A stretch of 64,000 nt of DNA from Flavobacterium sp. KJJ (GTDB taxonomy: Bacteria > Bacteroidota > Bacteroidia > Flavobacteriales > Flavobacteriaceae): NCBI RefSeq assembly GCF_000708595.2, contig NZ_JARP01000007.1:310001-374000 (forward strand), read 5' to 3'. The notes beneath the pieces are model-generated. The model searched no databases. It was given only the letters and a program-made list of their open reading frames with translations, and was not told where the DNA came from. Shown piece by piece: positions 1 to 9,846 of this stretch (the first letter of the stretch is position 1; every line of letters begins with the position of its first letter). A program made the translations under genes and the position numbers.

Positions 1-3000
1 ATTTGTCTGTGAATAAAATCGACTTGAACAACCAGCTGTTAGATTTTGATTCTTTTGAATTGAAAAATCTAAGTGGTAATTTAAGATTAGGCGCAAAAGA
101 CAAGCAAATTCACACGCCAAGTTTAGATTCAACTGCAATCAAACAAACGGGCTGGAAAGTAAAACTGAATGATGTTAATTTAGAAAATATCGCTTTCAAA
201 TTTGACGATATGCAATCAAAACAAGTTCAGAAAGGAATTGATTACAGCCATTTAGATTTAAATAAGTTTAATTTTAAAGCCGAGAAATTGTATTACGGAA
301 ACGATACGATTTCAGGAAATATAAAATCGCTTGCTGTAAACGAAAAAAGCGGTTTAAACATTCAATCCTTAAAAACAGATTTCTTTTACGGGCCTAAAAA
401 TGCATCTTTAAATAATTTGTATTTAAGAACGCCGCAAACGCTTGTTCAAGATAAAATTAAAGTTACATATGCGTCGCTTGATGCATTAAAAAAAGATATT
501 GCAAATATTGCTTTAGATGCTAATTTAAAACAATCGAAAATTGGCTTTAAAGACATTTTATTGTTCGCGCCAGATTTACAAAAAACAAATCCGTTTAAAA
601 GTAACCCAAATGCTATTTTATATTTGAATACTCGCTTAAGCGGAAAAATAAAAGATTTAACTATTCCGCAGTTCGAAATGAGAGGTATAGGAACTACAAA
701 AGTTTCCCTTTCGGGGAAAATAACAGGCTTGCCCGATGCTCAAAAAGCGTATTATGATTTAGATATCAAAAAACTATCAAGCACTTCAAAAGACGTATAT
801 TCTTTTGTGCCGGCGGGAACGATTCCGAAAAATATTCAATTGCCTTCTCAATTTAATTTACAAGGAAAATTTAAAGGTTCTGTTCAAAATTTCAAAACTA
901 ATTTAGCTTTAAACAGCAGTTTCGGAAATGCTAAAATTGATGCGTTATTTGATCAGCGCGTTAAAAAAAGAGAGAAATACGATGCAACCGTTTATTTATT
1001 AGATTTTGATTTAGGTAGATTAATCAAAAACGATTCAATCGGAAAAATTACGCTTAAAGCGAAAGTAAAAGGAAAAGGTTTAGATCCAAAAACAGCTCAA
1101 GCACAATTTGACGGTTTGGTTCAGAAAGCCGTTTTTAATAAATATACTTACAGAGATTTAGCTTTAAAAGGAAATATCGAAAACGGATCTTTTGCCGTAA
1201 AATCTGGAATGAAAGATCCTAATTTAAATTTCAATCTAACGGCAAGCGGTAATACAAAAGACAAATATCCATCTGTTCAATTAAAATTAAACTTGGATAT
1301 TGCTGATTTAGAAAAATTACATCTTCATGCCGGGCCAATGAAATTACGCGGGAATGTTGATGCGGATATTGCCAACAGTAATCCTGATTTTTTAAACGGA
1401 AAAGTATTTCTTTCGAACATTCAGATTTTGCAAGATGCAGAACCAATTGTTTTAGATTCGGTTCGTGTAATTGCTTTTTCAGATAATACACGTAACAATA
1501 TTAAAATCTCATCTCAGTTTTTAAAAGCTGAAGTTGACGGAAAATATAAATTGACCACATTAGCATCGGCAATAAAAAAATCATTGTCAAAATACATCGA
1601 CTTAAAAAATCCGAAAGGAAACGGAGAATCAGATGAACAAAGATTAGCGTTTACATTAACGGTTGACAACGATCCGATTCTGTTTAAATTGATTCCAAAA
1701 TTGACAGGTTTAGAGCCAATTAAAATCACCGGAAAATACAACAACGTAACCGATTCATTAGAAATAAAAGGAACGATTCCGAGAATTGTTTACGCAGATA
1801 ATACGATTGCCGACGGAAAAATAAACATCGAAGCCAAAGAAAGCGCTTTAGAATATCAAATTTCTGTAGCGACGATTGAAAGCGGTTCTTTAAAAATTCC
1901 GTTTACAAGTTTATCAGGAAAAGTCGAAAACAACATCTTGAATTATGCAATTGAAGTAAAAGATACAAAAGACAAACAACAATACTTTATTGCAGGAGAA
2001 TTTAAAACAGAAGATTCTAAAAACATTTTTAAAATCGATGCTGAAAACTTTATTCTGAATTATGACAAATGGAGTATTGATCCAGAAAATGCAGTTGAAT
2101 TTGGCGGAAAAAGACTTTATGTCAACAAGTTTAATTTAGCAAATTCAGGAAATGAACTTAAAATTCAATCGCAAGGAAATCAGAATAATGCGCCATTGGA
2201 GGTCGATTTTGTAAACTTCAAAATTGAGACCATTATGAACATGGTCAAAAAAGACAAATTACTAATGCAAGGTTTGATCAACGGAAACGCTTTGGTAGAA
2301 AATATCATGACGAACCCAACTTTTACCTCTGATCTAAAAATTGATGATTTTGCTTTTAGAGGCGAACCAGTTGGTGACATTGCTATAAAAGTAGATAACA
2401 AAACCAATAATTTGTTGGCTGCAAATGTTACATTGACCGGAGAAGGAAATGACTTGACTCTGACCGGAAATTATGGTATGAAGGATGGAAATCTTGATTT
2501 TAATTTAGATTTGAAAAAGCTGAATATCAAAAGTATTCAAGGTTTTACGATGGGCAATGTTACAGAAGGAACAGGTTATTTATCTGGAAATTTCAAAATT
2601 ATTGGGCAAGCATCAAGCCCAAAAGTTTCTGGCGAATTAAACTTTAATGATACAGGTTTTAGAATCACGCAGTTGAACTCATTTTTCAAAACAGATCAGG
2701 AAAAAATCACTTTTAATAATGATATTATCACGTTTGATAAGTTTACACTTAACGACGAAAATGACAATGAATTATCGATAGACGGAACAATACAATCGCC
2801 AGATTTTAAAAATTATAATTTTGGCTTGACAATAACAGCAGATGATTTTAGAGCAATGCATTCTAAAGCGGCTGACAATGATTTGTTTTATGGAGATTTA
2901 TTTATTGATACAAAATTAAATATAAAAGGAACGCTGGAAAATCCTGTGGTTGGAGGAAATCTTAAAATAAATAAAGACACTAAGTTTACACTTGTTTTAC

Positions 3001-4289
3001 CGCAGTCAGATCCGTCAATTGCTGACAGAGAAGGAATTGTAGAGTTTGTTGATGAAGATAATCAATATCTGAAACAAACGGCAGAAATGGAGAAAAAACT
3101 GAATCAGTCGCCATTGATTGGAATGGATGTCAGTGTTGAAATTTCGATCGATAAAGAAGCAAAAATGACACTTATAATCGATAAAGGAAATGGAGATTAT
3201 TTAGATCTAAAAGGAGAAGCGCAATTGACAGGGGGAATTGATCCTTCTGGAAAAACAACTTTAACTGGTAAATATGAATTTTCAGAAGGTGCATATGAAA
3301 TGAATTTCAATATGATCCGAAGAAAATTCGACATTCAAAAAGGAAGTTATATTATTTGGAATGGCGAACCTACAATGGCAAATTTAAATATCACAGCTAT
3401 TTACAAGGTAGAAACTGCTCCAATAGATTTGTTAGGAAATCAGTTGGGTACTGTGAGTCCAACAATAAAAAATACTTATAAACAGAAGATTCCGTTTGAA
3501 ACGCATTTAAAAATGAGTGGCGAATTATTAAAGCCAGAAATTACATTTGATATTGTATTGCCAGACGGGAATTATAATGTTTCATCAGATATCGTAACAG
3601 CTTCACAACAAAAATTAGAACAATTAAGACAAGAGCCGGCTGAATTAAACAAACAAGTTTTTGCTTTGTTATTATTAAACAGGTTTGTTGGCGAGAATCC
3701 GTTTGCAAGTGAAAGTGGCGGTACAAGTGCCGAATCATTGGCAAGACAAAGTGTGAGCAAGATTCTTTCGCAGCAATTAAATGATTTTGCAAGTGAATTA
3801 ATTACCGGAGTTCAATTAGAATTTGATTTGGAATCTACAGATGATTATACATCTGGAACTATGGAAAACAGAACCGATTTGAATGTTGGTGTTTCGAAAA
3901 AACTTTTAGACGATAGATTAAAAGTAACTGTTGGAAGCAGTTTTGCAGTCGAAGGACAAGAACGTGCCAATGAAGAAAGCACCAATATTGCCGGCGACGT
4001 AGCATTAGATTATCAGCTTACAAAAGACGGCCGTTATATGGTTCGTGCTTATAGAAAAAACGAATATCAGGTTGCAGTAGAAGGTCAGGTTGTAGAAACT
4101 GGCGTTGCTTTTATTATAACGATGAGTTACAATAAATTCCGCGAACTTTTTCATCGCAGTGCTGAAGAAAAAGAAATGATAAAGGAAGAAAAACTGCGTA
4201 AAGAAAAAAGAAAACAAAAAGAAAAGGCAGAGAAAGAAAAAAAGGAGAATGAGGAAAATCAAATTGAAGGTAATGAGCAAAAAACATAA
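1..4289 (+). CDS. tamB: TamB family inner-membrane translocation/assembly protein (5' partial)
   Basis: Truncated at its 5' end: the reading frame is open from base 3, and the TTG there is not a believable start. The 1428 visible residues are a very long, beta-rich, repetitive protein with many short G-N-x-K-I strands, as in the AsmA/DUF490 (TamB) superfamily. The C-terminal third (about residues 1000-1400) resembles the TamB domain. A Lys/Glu-rich charged tail of about 35 residues follows. In the family, TamB is anchored in the inner membrane and spans the periplasm as a lipid-binding beta-taco that works with an Omp85 partner. That partner follows at once, 4 nt after this stop, so the two are surely co-transcribed. 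The N-terminal anchor lies outside the window. Confidence 0.9.
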   Translation, partial: LSVNKIDLNNQLLDFDSFELKNLSGNLRLGAKDKQIHTPSLDSTAIKQTGWKVKLNDVNLENIAFKFDDMQSKQVQKGIDYSHLDLNKFNFKAEKLYYGNDTISGNIKSLAVNEKSGLNIQSLKTDFFYGPKNASLNNLYLRTPQTLVQDKIKVTYASLDALKKDIANIALDANLKQSKIGFKDILLFAPDLQKTNPFKSNPNAILYLNTRLSGKIKDLTIPQFEMRGIGTTKVSLSGKITGLPDAQKAYYDLDIKKLSSTSKDVYSFVPAGTIPKNIQLPSQFNLQGKFKGSVQNFKTNLALNSSFGNAKIDALFDQRVKKREKYDATVYLLDFDLGRLIKNDSIGKITLKAKVKGKGLDPKTAQAQFDGLVQKAVFNKYTYRDLALKGNIENGSFAVKSGMKDPNLNFNLTASGNTKDKYPSVQLKLNLDIADLEKLHLHAGPMKLRGNVDADIANSNPDFLNGKVFLSNIQILQDAEPIVLDSVRVIAFSDNTRNNIKISSQFLKAEVDGKYKLTTLASAIKKSLSKYIDLKNPKGNGESDEQRLAFTLTVDNDPILFKLIPKLTGLEPIKITGKYNNVTDSLEIKGTIPRIVYADNTIADGKINIEAKESALEYQISVATIESGSLKIPFTSLSGKVENNILNYAIEVKDTKDKQQYFIAGEFKTEDSKNIFKIDAENFILNYDKWSIDPENAVEFGGKRLYVNKFNLANSGNELKIQSQGNQNNAPLEVDFVNFKIETIMNMVKKDKLLMQGLINGNALVENIMTNPTFTSDLKIDDFAFRGEPVGDIAIKVDNKTNNLLAANVTLTGEGNDLTLTGNYGMKDGNLDFNLDLKKLNIKSIQGFTMGNVTEGTGYLSGNFKIIGQASSPKVSGELNFNDTGFRITQLNSFFKTDQEKITFNNDIITFDKFTLNDENDNELSIDGTIQSPDFKNYNFGLTITADDFRAMHSKAADNDLFYGDLFIDTKLNIKGTLENPVVGGNLKINKDTKFTLVLPQSDPSIADREGIVEFVDEDNQYLKQTAEMEKKLNQSPLIGMDVSVEISIDKEAKMTLIIDKGNGDYLDLKGEAQLTGGIDPSGKTTLTGKYEFSEGAYEMNFNMIRRKFDIQKGSYIIWNGEPTMANLNITAIYKVETAPIDLLGNQLGTVSPTIKNTYKQKIPFETHLKMSGELLKPEITFDIVLPDGNYNVSSDIVTASQQKLEQLRQEPAELNKQVFALLLLNRFVGENPFASESGGTSAESLARQSVSKILSQQLNDFASELITGVQLEFDLESTDDYTSGTMENRTDLNVGVSKKLLDDRLKVTVGSSFAVEGQERANEESTNIAGDVALDYQLTKDGRYMVRAYRKNEYQVAVEGQVVETGVAFIITMSYNKFRELFHRSAEEKEMIKEEKLRKEKRKQKEKAEKEKKENEENQIEGNEQKT

Positions 4290-4293
4290 TAAT

Positions 4294-6591
4294 ATGGAAA
4301 ACAGATATATAAAATATTTTATTACGCTGTCCTTATTTTTTGTTTTTGGATGCAGTAATACAAAATATTTACCCGAAGGCGATTTATTATATACAGGCGG
4401 TTCTGTCGAAGTTAAAGATTCAATCATTAAAAAGAAGGATCGAAAAGCGTTAGAAAAAGAACTGGAAGATTTATTGCGGCCAAAACCAAATAAACAAATT
4501 TTTGGACTACGCCCAAAGTTATGGATTTACAATATAGCCGGACAGCCTAAAAAAGAAAAAGGAATAAGAAATTGGCTTCGAACAAAAGTGGGTGAGGAAC
4601 CAGTACTTTTTAGCAAAGTCGATTTAGATTATAACGCATCAGTTTTACGAAATTTTACAGAAAACAGAGGTTATTTTAAAACTCGAGTAAGTGCCGATTC
4701 AACCGTAAGAAATAAAAGAGTGACAGCAGAATATATCGTTGTTCCTAAAAAGCAATACATCATCAAAAGTGTCACTTTTCCTGATGACTCTCTGGCAATG
4801 TCAAGAATAATTGGGCGATCAAGCCGAAGAAGTTTATTGAAGGTCGGAAAACCGTATGACTTAGATATTATAAAAGCAGAACGAGAAAGAATTGATGCCA
4901 GACTTAAAGAAAAAGGGTATTTCTACTTCAATCCCGATTATATTTTGGCTCAGGTAGACAGCAGTAAAGGCGATCACGAAGTAAAAGTAAGACTGGTAAT
5001 AAAACCAGATACACCGCCAAAAGCGCTTACAGCATATAAAATCAATAAAATAGTAGTTTATCCTAATTTTACGGTTTCAAAAGATACTGTAAAATATAAA
5101 AAGGAAGACATTGTTCAGTATAAAGACTTTACGATTATAGATACTGCAAATACCTTTAAGCCAAGAGTTTTTGACAGAGCAATTTATTTTAAAAAGGGAG
5201 ATTTGTACAATCGAAAGGATCATAATCTTACTTTAAATCGATTTGTAAATTTGGGAACTTTCGGTTTCGTAAAAAATGAATTTAAACTTTCTGACAGCAT
5301 ACCAAATGCATTAGATTCTTACTATTATCTTACTTTACTGCCTAAAAAGTTTATTAGATTTGAGGTTTTAGGAAAAACCAATTCAGCGAGTTATACAGGT
5401 ACCGAAGTTAACGTCAACTGGAATAATAGAAACTTATTTCGCGGCGCGGAATTGCTGACTGTATCTGTTTTTGGTGGTGCCGATTTCCAGCTTTCAGGAA
5501 CGAATAATGGAAAAAATATTTACAAATTAGGAACAGAAACAAGTTTGACATGGCCAAGATTTATTGTTCCATTTTTTCATGTGGAAGGTGCAAGTGAATA
5601 TGTGCCGAGAACCAAAGCTTCATTACGATATGAATATCAAAACAGAACACAATTGTATGCTTTGAATTCTTTTAAAACGTCGTTTGGTTATTTATGGAAA
5701 GAAAATATTCGCAAAGAACATCAATTAAATATCCTAGATGTTACTTATGTTAGTCCTAATAATGTTACTGATGAATATCTGGCAGATATTAAAGATGATC
5801 CTGCACTTGGAAAAGTGATTGAAAAGCAATTAATTTTTGGACCAACCTATTCGTATACTTATACGAACACTATGCAAAAGCGTAAAAAAAATACGTTTTA
5901 TTTTAATGGGGAATTAGATTTGGCGGGAAATATTACAGGCTTAGTTACCGGAGCAAACGTAAAGAAAAACGATACGATCAAAATTTTTGATGTCCCGTTT
6001 AGTCAATTTGTAAAAATTAAAGCAGATTTTAGACATTATTTAAAACTTGGAAAAGAAAGCGAATTGGCCAGCAGAGTTATTGTTGGAGCTGGAATTCCGT
6101 ACGGAAATTCAGGTGCGCTTCCAACTGCTAAGCAATTTGTAGTTGGCGGTACAAATAGTATTCGAGCTTTTAGAGCACGTTCTATTGGTCCAGGAAGTTA
6201 TCTAAATACAGAAACGGCAAACAATTATCTGCCGGATCAATCGGGTGATTTAAAATTAGAATTTAATACAGAATACAGGGCTAAGCTTTTTAGCATTGTA
6301 CGTGGAGCTCTTTTTGTAGATGGAGGAAATGTTTGGCTGATGAATGCTGATCCTAATAAACCTGGTGGAGAAATCACCAAAGATTTTATGAAAGATATTG
6401 CCGTTGGAGCTGGAGCAGGATTGCGTTTTGATTTATCTTTCCTGATTTTAAGAACGGATTTGGCTTTTCCACTTCGTAAACCTTATTTGCCACAAGGCGA
6501 ACGATGGGTAATTGATGATATTAATTTTGGAAGCGGACCTTGGAGAAAAGACAATCTGATTTTGAATATTGCAATTGGATATCCATTTTAA
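4294..6591 (+). CDS. tamL: TamL: lipidated BamA/TamA-family outer-membrane protein
   Basis: Omp85-type outer-membrane assembly protein and presumed partner of TamB. Start chosen at MENRYIKYF because it directly gives a lipoprotein signal peptide with lipobox FVFGC (Cys20, then Ser-Asn). ATGs at 4273 and 4249 are in frame but overlap tamB and only lengthen the n-region. POTRA-like repeats occupy roughly residues 25-350. The 16-strand barrel domain (bacterial surface antigen) fills the rest and ends in a terminal Phe (IAIGYPF), the usual beta-signal for barrel insertion. Lipidation of a TamA homologue is the described hallmark of Bacteroidota TamL. The protein is 765 aa. Co-expression with tamB is inferred from the 4-nt gap. 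Confidence 0.92.
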   Translation: MENRYIKYFITLSLFFVFGCSNTKYLPEGDLLYTGGSVEVKDSIIKKKDRKALEKELEDLLRPKPNKQIFGLRPKLWIYNIAGQPKKEKGIRNWLRTKVGEEPVLFSKVDLDYNASVLRNFTENRGYFKTRVSADSTVRNKRVTAEYIVVPKKQYIIKSVTFPDDSLAMSRIIGRSSRRSLLKVGKPYDLDIIKAERERIDARLKEKGYFYFNPDYILAQVDSSKGDHEVKVRLVIKPDTPPKALTAYKINKIVVYPNFTVSKDTVKYKKEDIVQYKDFTIIDTANTFKPRVFDRAIYFKKGDLYNRKDHNLTLNRFVNLGTFGFVKNEFKLSDSIPNALDSYYYLTLLPKKFIRFEVLGKTNSASYTGTEVNVNWNNRNLFRGAELLTVSVFGGADFQLSGTNNGKNIYKLGTETSLTWPRFIVPFFHVEGASEYVPRTKASLRYEYQNRTQLYALNSFKTSFGYLWKENIRKEHQLNILDVTYVSPNNVTDEYLADIKDDPALGKVIEKQLIFGPTYSYTYTNTMQKRKKNTFYFNGELDLAGNITGLVTGANVKKNDTIKIFDVPFSQFVKIKADFRHYLKLGKESELASRVIVGAGIPYGNSGALPTAKQFVVGGTNSIRAFRARSIGPGSYLNTETANNYLPDQSGDLKLEFNTEYRAKLFSIVRGALFVDGGNVWLMNADPNKPGGEITKDFMKDIAVGAGAGLRFDLSFLILRTDLAFPLRKPYLPQGERWVIDDINFGSGPWRKDNLILNIAIGYPF

Positions 6592-6695
6592 AAAAGTTTT
6601 TTGTGGCAATACGAATTCATAATGAAAAAAACTTCATTGCGAAAAACTTTTAAGCTCTTGAAAAAAGAAGTAAATTGGTCTACTAAATTAATGGA

Positions 6696-7325
6696 ATGCA
6701 AAACTTAATAAAAAGAATACTAGTTTTAACTGCAGTCGTGCTTGTAATTGTTTTGGCTTTCAAATATTGCCAATTCAAAAAAGAAGATGATTCAGATATT
6801 CAGTATAATACCAATTTAATTCAGCAGCAGATCTTAAATGTTGGCAAACTGGTTGTGACCGAAGGGCATTTTTCAGAAGTTATCACCTATAAAAATCAGC
6901 AGAAGTATTTGATGGATATGATTTCTTTTGAGAAGAAAGCACTTATTGTGGTCAATGCGAATGTAACTGTAGCATATGATTTGCATAAAATGAAATATGA
7001 CATCGATGAGAAAAACAAGACAATTACGATTTTAAATATTCCAAAACAAGAAATTACCATCAATCCAGATATTCAGTTTTATGATGTAGAACAAAGTAAA
7101 CTTAACCCTTTTACGGGAGATGATTACAATAAAATAAATAAATCCGTAAAAGCGAATTTGGCTAAAAAAATCGAAAAATCTTCTCTTAAAACAAATGCTC
7201 AAAACAGGTTAATCAGCGAATTATCTAAGATTTTAATTTTAACCAATTCAATGGGATGGAAATTGCAATACGAAGGAAAAACGATAGAATCCGATACCGA
7301 TTTTAATCAAGATTTGAAGTTATAG
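6696..7325 (+). CDS. DUF4230 domain membrane-anchored protein
   Basis: 209 aa. An N-terminal hydrophobic segment (about residues 7-23) probably anchors the protein, with the bulk outside the cytoplasm. The rest matches what I recognise as the DUF4230 family, of unknown function, common in Bacteroidota and Firmicutes. It lies 104 nt downstream of tamL on the same strand, so co-transcription is possible. The spacer has no clear terminator. No catalytic motif is visible. The start ATG is the only one near the hydrophobic segment. Confidence 0.75.
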   Translation: MQNLIKRILVLTAVVLVIVLAFKYCQFKKEDDSDIQYNTNLIQQQILNVGKLVVTEGHFSEVITYKNQQKYLMDMISFEKKALIVVNANVTVAYDLHKMKYDIDEKNKTITILNIPKQEITINPDIQFYDVEQSKLNPFTGDDYNKINKSVKANLAKKIEKSSLKTNAQNRLISELSKILILTNSMGWKLQYEGKTIESDTDFNQDLKL

Positions 7326-7496
7326 AGGAAAGGTACAAAGGTTGAGAAGTAACAAAGGTTCAAACGTTTTATCACAAGAGAAACTCCGCTTGATAAGTCA
7401 CTAATCTTTGTCGAATTAATCATGTGATTTCTCGTTCCTCGAAATGACAAAAAAACTTAGAATCTCAGCATCTTAGAACCTTAGTAACTTAGAACA
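7326..7496. repeat. Intergenic region with 8-bp tandem array
   Basis: Non-coding spacer between convergent genes. At 7457-7496 there are five head-to-tail 8-bp units (TTAGAATC, TCAGCATC, TTAGAACC, TTAGTAAC, TTAGAACA), abutting the phenylalanine hydroxylase stop codon. The left part repeats the word ACAAAGGTT twice (near 7336 and 7353). A second array of the same 8-bp unit lies at 28530-28561. No convincing terminator is seen in this spacer. Confidence 0.7.
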
Positions 7497-9254
7497 CTAA
7501 ACAACTTCTTTGTCAAATATCAAATCCAATCCGCCAGAAATTAAGTGCGCGACTTCAGGACGTTTTACTTTCAATTGATCCAAATAAACCAAAACTTCTT
7601 GTAAAAATTGTTTTTCATCAGAATCTTTTAAAAGTTCAGCAATTTCAACAGATAACAGCCAATCGTTAGAATGGTTTTGTTTGAGTTTTTCAAAAACAGT
7701 TTTTAGTTCAGTTTTAGCATCTTTGTTTTCTCGAATCATTCGCACAGTTTGATATAAAACTTCTAAGTCATCACGTTCGTCTGTATGTTTTGCTTTTATA
7801 GTAGTTGTTTTTGGAACAGAATTAATTAAATCGAAGCTATTTACATCGGCTGGACCGGAAAAAGCTGAAACTACTTTTTTACCTATTGCCATATCGTAAT
7901 TTCCCCAATCAGGCTGAAACAAAACCGTTTCGCCGTGCGTAACAGTACAATTTCTAAAACTGATTAAAATAATCTCTCCGTGTAAGTTTCTTGAGCCAGT
8001 AATAATTTCTCCTTCAACAATAATATTGCCTTCAAATTCTAATTTTACGGTTTCGTTTTCAACAATGCTATAGGCTTGTAAATCTTTCGGACTCATATCT
8101 TCAATTGCAAGATTAAAGCCTTTCAGTTTCCCAATCGGACTTCCAAATCCATGAGGATGCGTTAAAGTTCCGTGACCTACTAATTCTTTTTCACGGTATG
8201 ATAAAGCCGTTTTTCCAGTTGTCTGAATGTAAACTGGCTTTCCTTCTTCTTCCAAAACATTGGTAAAAACACCAGAGATTTGTAAACCAGTACTTAATTC
8301 AATTGTTCCTAAAGCGTTCGAATGAATTAACTTCTTAATTCCTGAAATTCCTCCCGTGCGCAAAGCCATTTTATTGGCAAATTCTTCTAAAATCAAACTC
8401 AAATAAGAGAATGTTGGCGTTACATAAAGTTGCGGCTGTAACTGCGTAATGTCAAAATTTTGATTTGCAGCAGAAATGTCGTAAGGAATTTTTTTAACGT
8501 TATCTGTCATACACCAAGCACTTTCTCCGATAGATGAAAGTAATCCTGCGCCATATATTTTAGGGTTTTCAACTGTGCCAATTAAGCCATATTCAACTGT
8601 CCACCAATGTAAGTTTCTAATTTGAGCCATTTCAGAAAGTTCGCCCATATTGTTTTGCAAATCGGCAACCGCTTTTTCGGCTTCGTCAATTTTTTCCTGA
8701 GGCGTATCTTCGGCTTCTTTCAAAATAGAAAGCAGACGAATCGCTTCATACATCTGATAATCTTTGTAAGATGAAATGGCTTTGCATCCAATTTCTCCAA
8801 AGCGTCTCAAATATTCGGCATATTCAGGATTGGCAATAATAGGAGCGTGGCCGGCACCTTCGTGAATAATATCTGGTGCAGGTGTATATTCAATATGTTC
8901 TAATTGTCTGATATCTGATGCTATAACTAAAACATTATACGCTTGAAACTCCATAAAAGCATTAGGCGGAATAAATCCGTCTACTGCAACTGCAGCCCAG
9001 CCAATTTCGGTCAGAATTCGGTTCATTCCGTACATACTCGGAATAGAATCAACCTCAATTCCGGTTTTTTTCAAACCATCTAAATACGAATGATGTGCTA
9101 CTTTTGCTAAATAATCTACATTTTTACGCATCACATAACGCCAAACCGCCTGATTGATTGGTGTGTAATCACTATAATCTTGAGGTTTAATAAATTGCTT
9201 TAAATGTTTAGGCAATCGCTCTAATAACGGATTTGTTTCAATAGTTGGATTCAT
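7497..9254 (-). CDS. Aromatic amino acid (phenylalanine-4) hydroxylase, long Bacteroidota form
   Basis: Pterin- and iron-dependent hydroxylase, expected to convert phenylalanine to tyrosine. The iron site is visible: HEGAGH gives His131 and His136, and WTVEYGL gives Glu221, matching the 2-His-1-Glu triad of the family (human PAH His285, His290, Glu330). The catalytic domain covers roughly residues 30-310. At 585 aa it is about twice the length of the short proteobacterial enzymes. The extra C-terminal 270 residues have no domain I recognise, but the same long form is common in this phylum. No pterin recycling gene lies next to it. Substrate choice among Phe, Tyr and Trp cannot be settled from sequence alone. 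Confidence 0.9.
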   Translation of the reverse strand: MNPTIETNPLLERLPKHLKQFIKPQDYSDYTPINQAVWRYVMRKNVDYLAKVAHHSYLDGLKKTGIEVDSIPSMYGMNRILTEIGWAAVAVDGFIPPNAFMEFQAYNVLVIASDIRQLEHIEYTPAPDIIHEGAGHAPIIANPEYAEYLRRFGEIGCKAISSYKDYQMYEAIRLLSILKEAEDTPQEKIDEAEKAVADLQNNMGELSEMAQIRNLHWWTVEYGLIGTVENPKIYGAGLLSSIGESAWCMTDNVKKIPYDISAANQNFDITQLQPQLYVTPTFSYLSLILEEFANKMALRTGGISGIKKLIHSNALGTIELSTGLQISGVFTNVLEEEGKPVYIQTTGKTALSYREKELVGHGTLTHPHGFGSPIGKLKGFNLAIEDMSPKDLQAYSIVENETVKLEFEGNIIVEGEIITGSRNLHGEIILISFRNCTVTHGETVLFQPDWGNYDMAIGKKVVSAFSGPADVNSFDLINSVPKTTTIKAKHTDERDDLEVLYQTVRMIRENKDAKTELKTVFEKLKQNHSNDWLLSVEIAELLKDSDEKQFLQEVLVYLDQLKVKRPEVAHLISGGLDLIFDKEVV

Positions 9255-9404
9255 TTCAAAAACATTGTAGATTAGAATGTAAAATTACGAATTTAAGGCG
9301 CTATTTTTTGTTATTCATGACAATATTTTTATTCGAAATAGTTTTTTATTGCGTTTTTCGTGAGATTCTTATAAGTATATCCAGCTGTATCGAATGTTCG
9401 ATTG

Positions 9405-9815
9405 TTATAACTGTTCGCCTCTGTTCTTTAATTCATTTTCAGCATTCCTAAAATATTCAATTTTATGACTGAACATGAAGGCCATATTTGCCGCTCTCAT
9501 TTTGGCTTCTTCGGTAATTACTCCAGCGAATTGTGAATCGATAGTAGAATTGAAAATTTCAATCCAGCGATTAAAATGCGTTTTATCAACAGGCAATTGT
9601 TTGTGTGGCGGAAAAGGAGTTCCAGAATACGCTCGAACATCAAATAAAATAGTCTGCCAAAAATTATACATTTTTTGCAAATGCGGTTCCCATCGATCTT
9701 GGAGTTTCTCATTAAAAATAGGCCCTATAAGATCGTCTTTTCTAACATTGCCATAAAAGCTGTTAACCATTTGTTTTATGTCTTCTATATTTGAAATGTC
9801 TTTAAGATTTTCCAT
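9405..9815 (-). CDS. Group III truncated haemoglobin
   Basis: 136 aa with start at MENLKDISN. An in-frame ATG 24 nt upstream is unlikely because it comes too close to the promoter element. Truncated 2-on-2 globin: the YNFWQTILF segment and PFPPHKQLP, whose His is a plausible haem ligand, fit the group III (P) class seen in Flavobacterium and Campylobacter. These proteins bind O2 or NO. The exact role here is unknown. It lies 150 nt upstream of the phenylalanine hydroxylase on the same strand. An oxygen-handling link between the two is only a thought. Confidence 0.85.
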   Translation of the reverse strand: MENLKDISNIEDIKQMVNSFYGNVRKDDLIGPIFNEKLQDRWEPHLQKMYNFWQTILFDVRAYSGTPFPPHKQLPVDKTHFNRWIEIFNSTIDSQFAGVITEEAKMRAANMAFMFSHKIEYFRNAENELKNRGEQL

Positions 9816-9838
9816 GTTTCCTACTATAAATATAAACA

Positions 9839-9846
9839 CAAAAATA
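9839..9846 (-). promoter_or_regulatory. Promoter -7 element of the haemoglobin gene
   Basis: TATTTTTG on the minus strand matches the Bacteroidota -7 consensus TAnnTTTG. It sits 23 nt upstream of the chosen ATG. No clear TTG -33 element is found at the usual distance. Confidence 0.5.

Noticed and set aside
4005..4427. Minus-strand 140-codon Phe-rich frame across the tamB-tamL junction
   Set aside because: The poly-Phe stretch is the complement of the Lys/Glu-rich TamB tail. It is not coding.
9245..9451. Plus-strand 68-codon frame between the hydroxylase and haemoglobin genes
   Set aside because: Overlaps both real genes on the other strand and has a weak hydrophobic translation with no homology I can recall.
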